This document shows, piece after piece, positions 16,016 through 23,932 of a DNA stretch of 29,189 bases. The stretch covers positions 1-29,189 of the forward strand of contig CAZCDS010000078.1 of the NCBI GenBank assembly GCA_964497585.1, in the 5' to 3' direction. The position numbers and the translations under genes were made by a program. Under the pieces are notes generated by a model. It saw only the letters and a list, made by a program, of their open reading frames with translations, was not told the DNA's origin and did not search any database. The stretch's first letter is position 1. Each line of letters starts with the position of its first letter. This DNA comes from CAZCDS01 sp964497585. GTDB lineage: Bacteria; Desulfobacterota; Desulfomonilia; Desulfomonilales; Desulfomonilaceae.

Positions 16016-17506
16016 ATGGGATATTCCCGTCGTTGTTTGAGGCTCGTCACATCTGTTCTTGTTCTCCTCGGGGTGGGGTTTCTTGCAGGCTCGCTTTGGG
16101 CTCAAGGACTTCCTCAATCGCCGTACAGTGCGCCGTCCCTGGTGAGAGGTGGGCTTGACCTTGCGCCGTCCAATCCGTTGGGAATGCCGAGCGGGGCAGG
16201 GTCAAGTGCTTCAGATTCGATCTACCTCACGGATCAGATGTTCAGGGATATTCTGGGTCCAACGCCAAACCTTCAAGTGGGCTATCTCTACTACTTCGGA
16301 AAGCGCGTACGAACGGGCCGGTTGACGTTGGACTATCTTCTTCCCGTGAGCTTGGGAAGAAACAGTGCCTTCTTCGGAGAAGCGCACGGAGAGTTCACCA
16401 ATTTTTGGAACACGATCTCCTCGATCTGGCAGCGAGTGGACACAGCCCCGACCATCATCACAACCACAACAACAACACGTAGCAGCTTCAATGAACGGAC
16501 CGACCTCTCTCTCGGTGGCGGGTACCGCAAGATCTTCGCAGAGACGACCCTCCTTGGTGTCAATGCATTCTTCGACAGTACCAACCTGGGCAAGCGATGG
16601 TATTCGTCGGGGGGTCTCGGCTTCGAATATGCGGCAATCCTACCAGGCAATGACGCACTCGATCTGACCTTCAACTGGTACGGAAATCTCTTCAGCACCG
16701 ACGTGCTCGCCGACGCTTTCCGCAGGGGTCCTCAGAATTTCGATTTTCAGGCAGGGTACTCCCACGAGCTCTGGAACGGCGGGCCTGACCTGCGGTTGAG
16801 TGCCACGGGCTACCGGTTCAGCGCAGGAAGCGGCGTGTACGGTTTCCGTGGCGGAGCAGAACTGAAGACACAGGACGGGATGTTCTCCGTCAAATACGAA
16901 GCGGCCCATGACCGTATCAATCAGACTTACCACACCATCGGCGGGTTCGTGAACGTGGGTATTCAGTTGGCCAATCTGCTCGATGGGGAGAGCCCCTTTG
17001 TGATGCCGGAGCCCATATTCAGGAGTCCGAGGAACATACGTCGGAGGCTGTCAACCGTGGTCAGACGCCAATGGAACGGCCCCGGTCCGCCGACCGCGAC
17101 AGCATCAACCAGGGCCGCTGGTGCTGGCGATTGCCCGGCAAATGCATGTGCGACAAGCCCACTCACTCCAAATTTCCGAGGAGAGTTCCAAGTATATGCG
17201 CCGGCGACGATGACATTGGGACAGTTCGTTTGTCGTGACGTACCTGATACGACGGTGAGTTTTGGGAACGTTTCACTTTTTATCACGAGGAAAGGCACCA
17301 AGGGGGATCTTTACTTCACCTTTTTTGACTCCTCCAACGATTGCACAGGCAGCGTTTCGGTAGGCGTCGCCATTAACGATCTCGACGCCACGAATTGCAT
17401 TACTGGTTTCGCAGCCAGCTTTTCAGTTCACAGTATGCGCGTTACTTGCGGAAGCCCAACCGGATGCGATGCAGGCTGCATAAATTTTCAGTTTTGGGAC
17501 GATTAA
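16016..17506 (+). CDS. outer-membrane beta-barrel, inverse-autotransporter-like, paralogue 1
   Basis: This is probably an outer-membrane protein that displays a small C-terminal domain on the surface. ATG at 16016 (after TCGGGGGTTCGGT) gives 496 residues; the longer frame upstream lies in the repeated leader. A signal peptide (1-29, cleavage at LWA-QG) is followed by a beta-barrel (about 31-340) with alternating hydrophobic strands and motifs resembling the intimin/invasin barrel: RLTLDYLLPVSLGR, FFGEAHGEFTNFW, DLSLGGGYRKIF, LGVNAFFDSTNLGKRWYSS, DLTFNWYGN. A Pro-rich/basic linker (EPIFRSPRNIRRRL) leads to a C-terminal domain (about 342-496) with seven Cys residues and no resemblance to Ig domains of intimin. 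The order barrel-linker-passenger fits inverse autotransport. The binding partner is unknown. Confidence 0.82.
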   Translation: MGYSRRCLRLVTSVLVLLGVGFLAGSLWAQGLPQSPYSAPSLVRGGLDLAPSNPLGMPSGAGSSASDSIYLTDQMFRDILGPTPNLQVGYLYYFGKRVRTGRLTLDYLLPVSLGRNSAFFGEAHGEFTNFWNTISSIWQRVDTAPTIITTTTTTRSSFNERTDLSLGGGYRKIFAETTLLGVNAFFDSTNLGKRWYSSGGLGFEYAAILPGNDALDLTFNWYGNLFSTDVLADAFRRGPQNFDFQAGYSHELWNGGPDLRLSATGYRFSAGSGVYGFRGGAELKTQDGMFSVKYEAAHDRINQTYHTIGGFVNVGIQLANLLDGESPFVMPEPIFRSPRNIRRRLSTVVRRQWNGPGPPTATASTRAAGAGDCPANACATSPLTPNFRGEFQVYAPATMTLGQFVCRDVPDTTVSFGNVSLFITRKGTKGDLYFTFFDSSNDCTGSVSVGVAINDLDATNCITGFAASFSVHSMRVTCGSPTGCDAGCINFQFWDD

Positions 17507-17676
17507 CGCAGCTCTCATGATGATGGGACCATTTTTGGGGGTCAGGCCGGGGGCACATTTTGCCTTTTCAGCCCTGTCCTGTTACACTCCCTTCTATTCT
17601 GCTTTTCTTTGTTATTGTGGTCCTTCCTCGCCTGATCACCTGCAGGAGTGTGGAGCGCTATTTGTTGGAGGGAATG

Positions 17677-19200
17677 ATGGATGGGAGACGTGGCAGGCCA
17701 TCAATTCCGGTTATCATCAGTGTTGTTGTTTTTGTGTGGGCGATCTCAACGTGCGCCTCTGCTCAAGGTCTTCCTCAATCGCCATACAGTGCGCCGTCCG
17801 TTGGGGGGGGGCTCGACCTCGTTCCGTCGAATCCCTTTGGTATGCCGGGCACGACCGCAGGGCTGCCGCAGGGATCGAACTCACTCTATCTGAACAGTGG
17901 GATGTTCAAGGACATCCTCCCGCCCATCTCCAACCTGGAGATCGGGTATCTGTACCAATTCGGTAATGTGATCAGAACCGGTCGTCTCACCCTGGATTAC
18001 GTGCTCCCTGCCACCATCCGTGATGATCAGGCGATCTTTGGAGAGGCGCACGGAGAGTTCACGAATTTCTGGAAAACCCTGCAGCGTCTTTTCAGATCCA
18101 CATATTCCGAAATTATGTCCCAGAATGAGGTGAAATATGCGAGAAAAGTCACTCGGATCAGAACCGAGAGGGGTTACCCCGACAGGATAGACCTCTCCTT
18201 GGGCGGCGGTTACCGTCGACTCCTGAACCCGAGTCTCATGCTCGGAGTGAACGGTTTCTACGACACGACCAAGCTGGGCAATCGATGGTACGGCTCGGGT
18301 GGGCTCGGGCTTGAAATGGCCACTCTCGGAGCTGGGAACGACCTCGTAGAGCTGAGCTTCAACTACTACGGGGACATCTTCCAGGGCCGTAACAGCATCA
18401 TCAATGCTTTCAGGAACGGGCCGAGTAATTTCGACGTGTCCGCCCGGTACTCCATCGAGTTGGGCGACTACGGCCCCGATCTCAGGCTCAAGGCCACGGG
18501 ATACCAATTCGACATAGGAATAAAACGGTATGGATGGGCCACAGAGGCGGAGGTGCGTACACGCAACGGCATGTTCAGTGTGAAGGCAGGTACCGGCCAC
18601 GATCCGGTGAACGGATGGTACCACACGGTCGGTGGCTTCCTGAACGTGGGCCTGGACTTCGCCAACCTGCTCAACGGCGGGAGCCCATTCGAAAAGCCGG
18701 AACCGATCTTCAGGAGTCCGAGAAGCCTGAGAAGACTCCTGACCCAGAAAATTGATAGGAAATATCTGAGTCCACCACACACTGTTGCGATGGTCAGAAC
18801 GGGTGTGCGGGGTGATTGTCTGTGCGATGGATCAGGGTTGGGAGAGATAGAGTACGTGTATGGTCCGGTAACGCCAGGCGAGATTGGACCGGGAGCGGCG
18901 AGTACGTGTGACAACGGCCCGAATTGGACTCCGACGGAGATTGGAGTATGGTATAATATCTTTGTTTGTGTTCAAACACAAAATACCGGGGACGCCAGAA
19001 TCGAAGTTTATTTCGACAGGAATGACGGCTGCCCACAAGGTAATTTTTTGGACTATATTTTCCCAGGATACTGTTCTGGAGTGAGGAGGATCGGTACAAG
19101 CAGTTTCACTGCTATTCAGTCGATGTGGCTGCAGAACCTCCGGTCCACGCCTTATAATCCAGGATCTGTTACGGTCTACATATATCGAGAAGTCCCTTAA
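17677..19200 (+). CDS. outer-membrane beta-barrel, inverse-autotransporter-like, paralogue 2
   Basis: This second member has 507 residues from ATG 17677 (GGAGG five bases upstream; the adjacent ATG at 17674 is too close). A signal peptide (1-29, CASA-QG) leads to GLPQSPYSAPS, identical to paralogue 1. The barrel (about 31-350) repeats the family motifs: NLEIGYLYQFG, RLTLDYVLPATIRD, FGEAHGEFTNFWKT, DLSLGGGYRRLL, LGVNGFYDTTKLGNRWYGSG, LSFNYYGDIF. It contains a longer, charged loop (about 140-165). The linker EPIFRSPRSLRRLLTQK is followed by a distinct C-terminal domain (about 351-507) with paired Cys (CLCDG, CDNG, CVQ, CPQG, YCSG) and the ending TVYIYREVP. It is 170 bp after paralogue 1 with no terminator between, so the two are probably co-transcribed. 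Confidence 0.82.
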   Translation: MDGRRGRPSIPVIISVVVFVWAISTCASAQGLPQSPYSAPSVGGGLDLVPSNPFGMPGTTAGLPQGSNSLYLNSGMFKDILPPISNLEIGYLYQFGNVIRTGRLTLDYVLPATIRDDQAIFGEAHGEFTNFWKTLQRLFRSTYSEIMSQNEVKYARKVTRIRTERGYPDRIDLSLGGGYRRLLNPSLMLGVNGFYDTTKLGNRWYGSGGLGLEMATLGAGNDLVELSFNYYGDIFQGRNSIINAFRNGPSNFDVSARYSIELGDYGPDLRLKATGYQFDIGIKRYGWATEAEVRTRNGMFSVKAGTGHDPVNGWYHTVGGFLNVGLDFANLLNGGSPFEKPEPIFRSPRSLRRLLTQKIDRKYLSPPHTVAMVRTGVRGDCLCDGSGLGEIEYVYGPVTPGEIGPGAASTCDNGPNWTPTEIGVWYNIFVCVQTQNTGDARIEVYFDRNDGCPQGNFLDYIFPGYCSGVRRIGTSSFTAIQSMWLQNLRSTPYNPGSVTVYIYREVP

Positions 19201-19252
19201 TGCAAAGGAAGCGTGTTAAACAGACGGCATCTTGCGCCTCAAGGACTTCATC

Positions 19253-19455
19253 TCTCCAAGCCGTCCACCCTTAGATGGTGCGGCTTTTGCTCATAAAGCC
19301 GGAGAGTTCTGGACGCTGGGTTCATTATCGCCTGGTATTCTTGACTTGTCACCAGCCGACTCCCCTTTAGGACGGATCCGTTGCCCATAGAGCAACGCCC
19401 CATGCATATCCGCCCCCAATCATCCTCACCTCGATGTTGGGGGATCTTTTTGTGC
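19253..19455 (+). repeat. 3' repeat, copy 1 (after barrel gene 2)
   Basis: This sequence matches 21333-21540 after barrel gene 3, nearly identical in tcataaagccggagagttct-like and gcatatccgcccccaatcat-like runs. It ends in a hairpin with a T-tract. The block is absent after barrel gene 1. It marks the shared 3' end of the transcription units. Confidence 0.75.
19412..19451 (+). terminator. rho-independent terminator after barrel gene 2
   Basis: CCCCCAA (19413-19419) pairs with TTGGGGG (19437-19443), followed by atcTTTTT. The stem can be extended by an inner ATC/GAT pairing. It lies about 210 bases after the stop of paralogue 2. Confidence 0.7.
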
Positions 19456-19500
19456 AGTGATCGTCCGCATCATCTCTCTTCATGGTCTCCCTCAGCCTCA

Positions 19501-19793
19501 TGGATGTGAAACTTGCAGATTCCCCCGCACTCTCACCTTTCAGGAACTCATAAAGCCGCTGAGGATTGAGTACACGAAACCTCAGTGCGTTTTCCTTTTC
19601 ACGGTCAGTACGTAGTTTGCTCCCCTTGCCATGGCCGAGCAAGAAGCATCGTGGGCGTAAGGCCGCTTTCAACCTTGACAAGGCCGCTCTTTCTCTGGTA
19701 ACCTGCCGAAAGTTCCGTTTCTGTTCATGAATAGTGCTCTGCGGATGGCTATCAGGCCGTGCGGTAGCGCTTCGCATGTTTTGGAGTGGGGTT
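19501..19793 (+). repeat. leader repeat, copy 2 (upstream of barrel gene 3)
   Basis: Second copy of the leader found before barrel gene 1 (15729-16015), diverged by scattered substitutions and small indels. It places the promoter of barrel gene 3 in the same context as gene 1, although the body of gene 3 is closer to gene 2. Confidence 0.7.
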
Positions 19794-21179
19794 ATGGAGT
19801 CTTCCCGTCGTTGTTTGCGCCTTGTTGCTTGTGTCTTCGCTGTTCTCGTCGTTCTGTTCCCAGCGGGTTCGGTTTCTGCTCAAGGACTCATGCAGGGAGC
19901 AAGACTTGATCTCGTACCGACCAATCCTTTCGGTATGCCGGGTTCTACAGGGGGCCTGCCGAGGGGATCGGATACGCTAAATCTCTCAAGCCGAATGTTC
20001 CCGGATATATTGCCTACCATTCCCGGCCTGGAAATCAGCTATCTCCATAGCTTCGGAAAACATGACAGATGGAGCAGGTTGCTCGTGGAGTACGTGCGGG
20101 CGGTTCGATTCGGCGTGAATACCTCGTTCTATGGTGAGATCCATGGGACACTCCACGATCTCGGCAGGAGTTGGAGTTCCTGGACAGGCAGGATAGACCT
20201 TTCAGCGGGCGGAGGATACCGGAGGCGATTCGGTGACGGTGCAATTGTAGGAGTCCACGGCTTCTACGATGCGACCCGGCTAGGGGATGAGTGGTATTCG
20301 TCACCAAGCGCCGGAGGCTTCATGATGACGATGCTTCCCGGCGATGACGCAATTGATCTGACTGTCAACTGGTACGGAGGTGGGAACACAGGCCAGTTCG
20401 GAGTAGGCTCAGGGGCGTGGGGACAGGGAACATTCGACGGAACGATGACGTACTACCATGAACTTTGGGAAGGAGGACCCGATCTGCAATTGGCGCTGAT
20501 CGGCTACAAAGTCGGCCATCAGCTCAGACCGGTATACCAACGAAAGAGCGGGTACGGAGCGAGAGTGCAGGTGGCTTCACGTGACGGGATGTTTCGGGGA
20601 TTCTACATGTACGAGAATGACCGCTATATCAAGGGGATCCACACGGTTGGACTGTATCTCCATGTCGGGTTTCGCCTGGATAACCTCTTTGCGCTGGAAT
20701 CCCCCATTGAGAGGCCCACGCCGATTTTCTCCAGCCCTCGGCGCCTTGACTATTGGCAGAGCGTTGCCTCAGGGACTGAGAGACATTTGAGAAAGAATAC
20801 CGGCGGGTCGACCTGCGCACCGTCTGACGTTACCGTTGGGCCGCATTTCTCAGGCGGTCCGATTTTCGTCCCGTGGGGCTGCACTCTAAGTGCGGCTGAT
20901 TTCGCCAGCCTGGAAGCCGTCATCATGGACTACCAGATACTCAACGAGCATCATACCAACAATGCATCGATAAGCACATACTGGGGGGACAGCAACACAC
21001 GGGCCAGTAAACCGTTCGGCTCTCTCTGGGGGCCATTGGATGTGGTGGGGAACGATGCACACGCACCACATGGATCGGCATACATCGAGCCAGCGACAGC
21101 GGTCTCGGGGATTTGGTTTCAATCAACGGGAACAGGTACATGGACGGTATATTTTACCGATATCCGACTGGTGCCATGA
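19794..21179 (+). CDS. outer-membrane beta-barrel, inverse-autotransporter-like, paralogue 3
   Basis: This member has 461 residues from ATG 19794 (GGAGTGGGGTT upstream). Its signal peptide (1-29, SVSA-QG) keeps SRRCLRLV as in paralogue 1, whereas the mature start (NPFGMPG, GLPRGSD, MFPDILPTIPGLEISYL) follows paralogue 2. The barrel (about 31-314) retains EIHGTLHDLGRSW, DLSAGGGYRRRF, VGVHGFYDATRLGDEWYSS and DLTVNWYGG. The linker TPIFSSPRRLDYW precedes a C-terminal domain (about 315-461) with only two Cys and a final TVYFTDIRLVP that recalls the end of paralogue 2. It has its own copied leader and its own strong terminator, so it forms a separate unit. Role: probable surface display; target unknown. 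Confidence 0.8.
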   Translation: MESSRRCLRLVACVFAVLVVLFPAGSVSAQGLMQGARLDLVPTNPFGMPGSTGGLPRGSDTLNLSSRMFPDILPTIPGLEISYLHSFGKHDRWSRLLVEYVRAVRFGVNTSFYGEIHGTLHDLGRSWSSWTGRIDLSAGGGYRRRFGDGAIVGVHGFYDATRLGDEWYSSPSAGGFMMTMLPGDDAIDLTVNWYGGGNTGQFGVGSGAWGQGTFDGTMTYYHELWEGGPDLQLALIGYKVGHQLRPVYQRKSGYGARVQVASRDGMFRGFYMYENDRYIKGIHTVGLYLHVGFRLDNLFALESPIERPTPIFSSPRRLDYWQSVASGTERHLRKNTGGSTCAPSDVTVGPHFSGGPIFVPWGCTLSAADFASLEAVIMDYQILNEHHTNNASISTYWGDSNTRASKPFGSLWGPLDVVGNDAHAPHGSAYIEPATAVSGIWFQSTGTGTWTVYFTDIRLVP

Positions 21180-21332
21180 GCGGTCGGCGGAACCAAGAGT
21201 GCTGCAACGCGGCTCCGAATCATCCGATATTTGATCGTCGAATCAGGCACATTCGCAAGCGCATGCGCAAGAACGGTAGATGATGTCCATCCACTGCGAT
21301 GATTTTACCCGCCCAGCGAAGCCATCTATTGA

Positions 21333-21540
21333 GAGACTCCCCAACCCACCTTATGCTCCCGGCGGCGGCTCTTGCGCATAAAGCCGGAGAGTTCTGGATG
21401 CGGAATTCGTTATTCCTCGTTCCTCCAGCTTGTCAACAGGCGACTCCGCTTCAGGATGAACCCGTTGCCCATAGAGCGACGCCCCATGCATATCCGCCCC
21501 CAATCATCCTCACCTCGATGTTGGGGGCTTTTTTTTTGCG
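21333..21540 (+). repeat. 3' repeat, copy 2 (after barrel gene 3)
   Basis: Second copy of the downstream block (see 19253-19455), including the same 3' hairpin. Conservation is strongest across the terminator and the preceding cgccccatgcatatccg run, weaker at the left end. Confidence 0.75.
21496..21537 (+). terminator. rho-independent terminator after barrel gene 3
   Basis: GCCCCCAA (21496-21503) pairs perfectly with TTGGGGGC (21521-21528), followed by nine T residues (21529-21537). It is the best intrinsic terminator in the window. Confidence 0.9.
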
Positions 21541-21682
21541 ATGAACGCGTCCATGACTTCTCTTCCCGGCGCGCCACATCATCGGTACGCTATCGGTCGG
21601 CAGGCACAAAGTCCGCTTAGCTCCTTATCAAATCCTGCTTCGTGGTACGCAGGGAAAACACCGCCCCTCTCCCTCAATCAGG

Positions 21683-21874
21683 GTGGTTGAGGATGCGATG
21701 CCCTTGTTGCCGAATCCGAGAAATCTACGGTCAGATCCGTTCATGCTAAACGATGAGGAGGGGATCATCTTTGCTCAGGAAAAAGGGAAAACGCGTCCGA
21801 TGGTTGATCGGTCCCGTCATCCGATTGAGGTTGACCGTATGATCGAGGAAGTCGTATCCTTTAGAAACAGGTGA
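21683..21874 (+). CDS. small ORF, hypothetical
   Basis: GTG at 21683 opens a 63-codon frame; an in-frame ATG at 21698 is the alternative. The peptide is charged, with DEEGIIFAQEKGKTRP and a final helix-like HPIEVDRMIEEVVSFRNR. No convincing ribosome site is visible. It is the first of three short frames on the same strand ahead of the formyltransferase gene and may be a remnant. Confidence 0.3.
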   Translation: MVEDAMPLLPNPRNLRSDPFMLNDEEGIIFAQEKGKTRPMVDRSRHPIEVDRMIEEVVSFRNR

Positions 21875-21897
21875 GGTGCTACAAATGGGTAGTAAAC

Positions 21898-22017
21898 ATG
21901 GAATCGGAGTCTTCCGGCCATTTTCGCAAGTGCGGCGACGTCGATTCGGGGGTTGAAATCAGTCGCACGGATGGTTGCCGGCCCATGGCAGCCCGCATTG
22001 AGGAGATCGTGGAATAA
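21898..22017 (+). CDS. 39-residue ORF, hypothetical
   Basis: ATG at 21898 gives 39 residues with two Cys (RKCGDVD, DGCRP) and a C-terminal ARIEEIVE, similar in pattern to the end of the preceding small ORF (RMIEEVV). The nearest ribosome-like site, gaggtg, is about 25 bases upstream. Little more can be said. Confidence 0.2.
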   Translation: MESESSGHFRKCGDVDSGVEISRTDGCRPMAARIEEIVE

Positions 22018-22070
22018 TTTCCGTTACAGCAGGATCCGATGCAATAACCCGAGGGAGAGGGAGGGGTGGC

Positions 22071-22262
22071 GTGAAAAAGTGTGATCACAAAGTCAAGGGA
22101 CGTAATGTGAACCAAGCAGCCGGGTTTCCCGAGCGGGAGAAGGAATGGCAGCCACCGCGCCTGACGGTATGGGAGGTGGTCCGGGATACCAGCGTTCTGC
22201 CGACTAAGACCGGGAGCGGTCCCGATAGTCTTGGCATGCGAGACGTCACTCCCTCAACCTAG
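22071..22262 (+). CDS. 63-residue ORF with lasso-like leader motif
   Basis: GTG at 22071 follows a strong purine run (GAGGGAGGGGTGGC). The peptide has a basic N-terminus (KKCDHKVKGR), then EWQPPRLTVWEVVRDTS, which resembles the YxxPxLxxxGxxxxxT recognition motif of lasso and related RiPP precursors, with W for Y, E for Gly, and one residue fewer before Thr. A Gly/Ser/Pro tail (TKTGSGPDSLGMRD) would be the core. No RiPP cyclase, protease or PqqD-like gene is in the window; the nearest gene is a formyltransferase-fold enzyme 470 bp downstream. Motif similarity alone supports the idea. Confidence 0.4.
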   Translation: MKKCDHKVKGRNVNQAAGFPEREKEWQPPRLTVWEVVRDTSVLPTKTGSGPDSLGMRDVTPST

Positions 22263-22731
22263 CCTGAAGGGTCGCTGCATCGGAGGGCCGGCTACCCCGT
22301 CCCTCTGTTGTTCTCGTTGGGTTGTCCTGATGTACGCGGTGGTTCTTTCATGCCGGAAAGCTCTTCGCACACCGGATATGGTTGTTCGGAGTTGACGGCT
22401 GCCCCACGCATCGCTCATAAGGCCACCTGAGGCCCGGACAGGGACGTTTGAGTGGTCGGAATGCGGAAGAGAGGCAGGAGAACGCAAGAGAAACCGTGGC
22501 GGGCGAATAGAACCATATATTGTTGATCCGGGAAATTAACTTCCCAGAGCGCCCCAATCGAGACATCGAAGAGAAAAACCCTGAGACGCTTGTAGCCGCA
22601 CGTTCTCTTTCCGAATGGTAATTTGGTGGGGTGGAGGGGAAATCGCGCCCTTACAAGGTTTCCATGGTTTGGCATCCGCCTCTAGGCGAAGTCGATCGGG
22701 AGAGCACACTTTGCGAGCAGAGGTTGAAAGC
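22263..22731. other. intergenic region before formyltransferase gene
   Basis: About 470 bases without a supported gene. Several minus-strand frames cross it but have no ribosome site or recognisable product. The promoter for the formyltransferase gene should lie towards the right end. Confidence 0.5.
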
Positions 22732-23550
22732 GTGAAAGTAGCGATTTTGTGCCGAATGAATTGCTGGAAGGCTGTGGACACCATAAAATACTTTCGAGAG
22801 AGAGGTGCGGAGGTTTCTCTGGTTATTATCGAGACGGCGCAACGCCGTAGGTTTTCCGACCGAGCACTGAGCTTTTTTAAGGCTCACGAAGAATTCCATC
22901 GTTATCTATACCCGCCGTCCATATACAGGCAATATCTTACGTCTCTGTGGCATTTAACCCCTGGGAAAGTGCGAACTATGGTAAAAAAGACAGGCAGGTA
23001 CTTTGCAAAAAATCCTGTAGAACTAGAACAATTTTTGAATCAGATGGGCATTCCCTATTTTTTGGTTGATCGTCACTCATGTTTGGCAACGCGACGAATC
23101 TTGGAACAAAATGGTATTTCGTATGCGCTTCTTACATCATTCGCCTGGCTCATCAAGGAACCTTTATTGTCAATGAGCGGAACCAGAATCATTAATGTCC
23201 ACAAGGCCAAGCTTCCAGAGCATCGGGGATTGGATGCTTTGTCCTGGTCGGTATTGAATAGCGATAGAATAGGGTTGACGGCTCATTATGTGGACAAAGG
23301 CATTGACACGGGACCCATATTGCTCTTCATTGAGGTTGCTCCGGAAAGGGGAGATAACTTGCACATTTTAAGTCGTAGGGTTTGCAGTCGGGTGCCGGAG
23401 ATTAATTATAGAGTCATTCAAGGCTTGCAGGACGGGTCAATTGAGCCCGTCGAGCAAAAAGAATCAGACGGCACACTCCATAGGCCGATGACTGTTCCGG
23501 AATTGAAACGGGCGGAAAGGGTGTTACAAGAACGACTGAGGCAACTGTGA
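22732..23550 (+). CDS. formyltransferase-fold enzyme (Met-tRNA formyltransferase/GART superfamily)
   Basis: This enzyme probably moves a formyl group from 10-formyl-tetrahydrofolate to an amine, or hydrolyses it. GTG at 22732 follows AGAGG and gives 272 residues. The formyltransferase core is complete at the catalytic site: Asn155 and His157 in INVHKAKLPEHRG, and Asp192 in DKGIDTGPIL. The N-terminal portion has a Rossmann-like start (KVAILCRMNCW) and a long basic/aromatic insertion (about 38-95) that differs from true Met-tRNA formyltransferase (315 residues with a C-terminal tRNA-binding domain absent here). Acceptors in related short enzymes include amino sugars. The gene is visibly richer in A and T than its neighbours, which suggests acquisition by transfer. 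Substrate unknown. Confidence 0.85.
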   Translation: MKVAILCRMNCWKAVDTIKYFRERGAEVSLVIIETAQRRRFSDRALSFFKAHEEFHRYLYPPSIYRQYLTSLWHLTPGKVRTMVKKTGRYFAKNPVELEQFLNQMGIPYFLVDRHSCLATRRILEQNGISYALLTSFAWLIKEPLLSMSGTRIINVHKAKLPEHRGLDALSWSVLNSDRIGLTAHYVDKGIDTGPILLFIEVAPERGDNLHILSRRVCSRVPEINYRVIQGLQDGSIEPVEQKESDGTLHRPMTVPELKRAERVLQERLRQL

Positions 23551-23776
23551 ATGGGCGAAACAAGGGAAAAGCAAGGCTCTTCGCTCCAGTTTGTGGGACA
23601 AGCGGATCAGATCGGCTCGTCGGTTGGTGGATGATCCTGAAAGCCGCGTGACGCCACGAAGAACCCTCTTTCCCATATTCTTCGGAACTTGAGGCCACTC
23701 TTCCCACATCAGGATGGCTGAGCATGGGATTTCTTCTGGTCGAGAAATGCCGGGAACGCAGGAGCGATAAGGCAAA

Positions 23777-23860
23777 TCACTCGAAACCAACTCCCAACAG
23801 GACGACCATCACGATGACGAAAGAAATGATCGCCGCCCATTTAACCCTCCCCACTGACAT
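23777..23860 (-). CDS. 27-residue single-pass membrane peptide
   Basis: ATG at 23860 is preceded by AAAGGAGGCAGAGG, an excellent ribosome site, and opens a 27-residue peptide: a short basic N-terminus (SVGRVKW) and one transmembrane segment (AAIISFVIVMVVLLGVGF), then Glu and TGA. It follows the PAS kinase gene by 72 bases on the same strand. A second tiny frame (23841-23924; 27 residues, acidic, starting MHMLPTEED) overlaps its start. It is too small for family assignment; it could be a regulatory membrane peptide. Confidence 0.5.
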   Translation of the reverse strand: MSVGRVKWAAIISFVIVMVVLLGVGFE

Positions 23861-23932
23861 CCTCTGCCTCCTTTCCGGTTGAGGGTTGATTACAGATGTC
23901 CTCCTCAGTCGGCAGCATGTGCATGGCACCCT

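Noticed and set aside
17881..18780. 299-codon minus-strand frame
   Set aside because: Antisense to barrel gene 2, whose paralogues, signal peptide and motifs establish the plus-strand reading.
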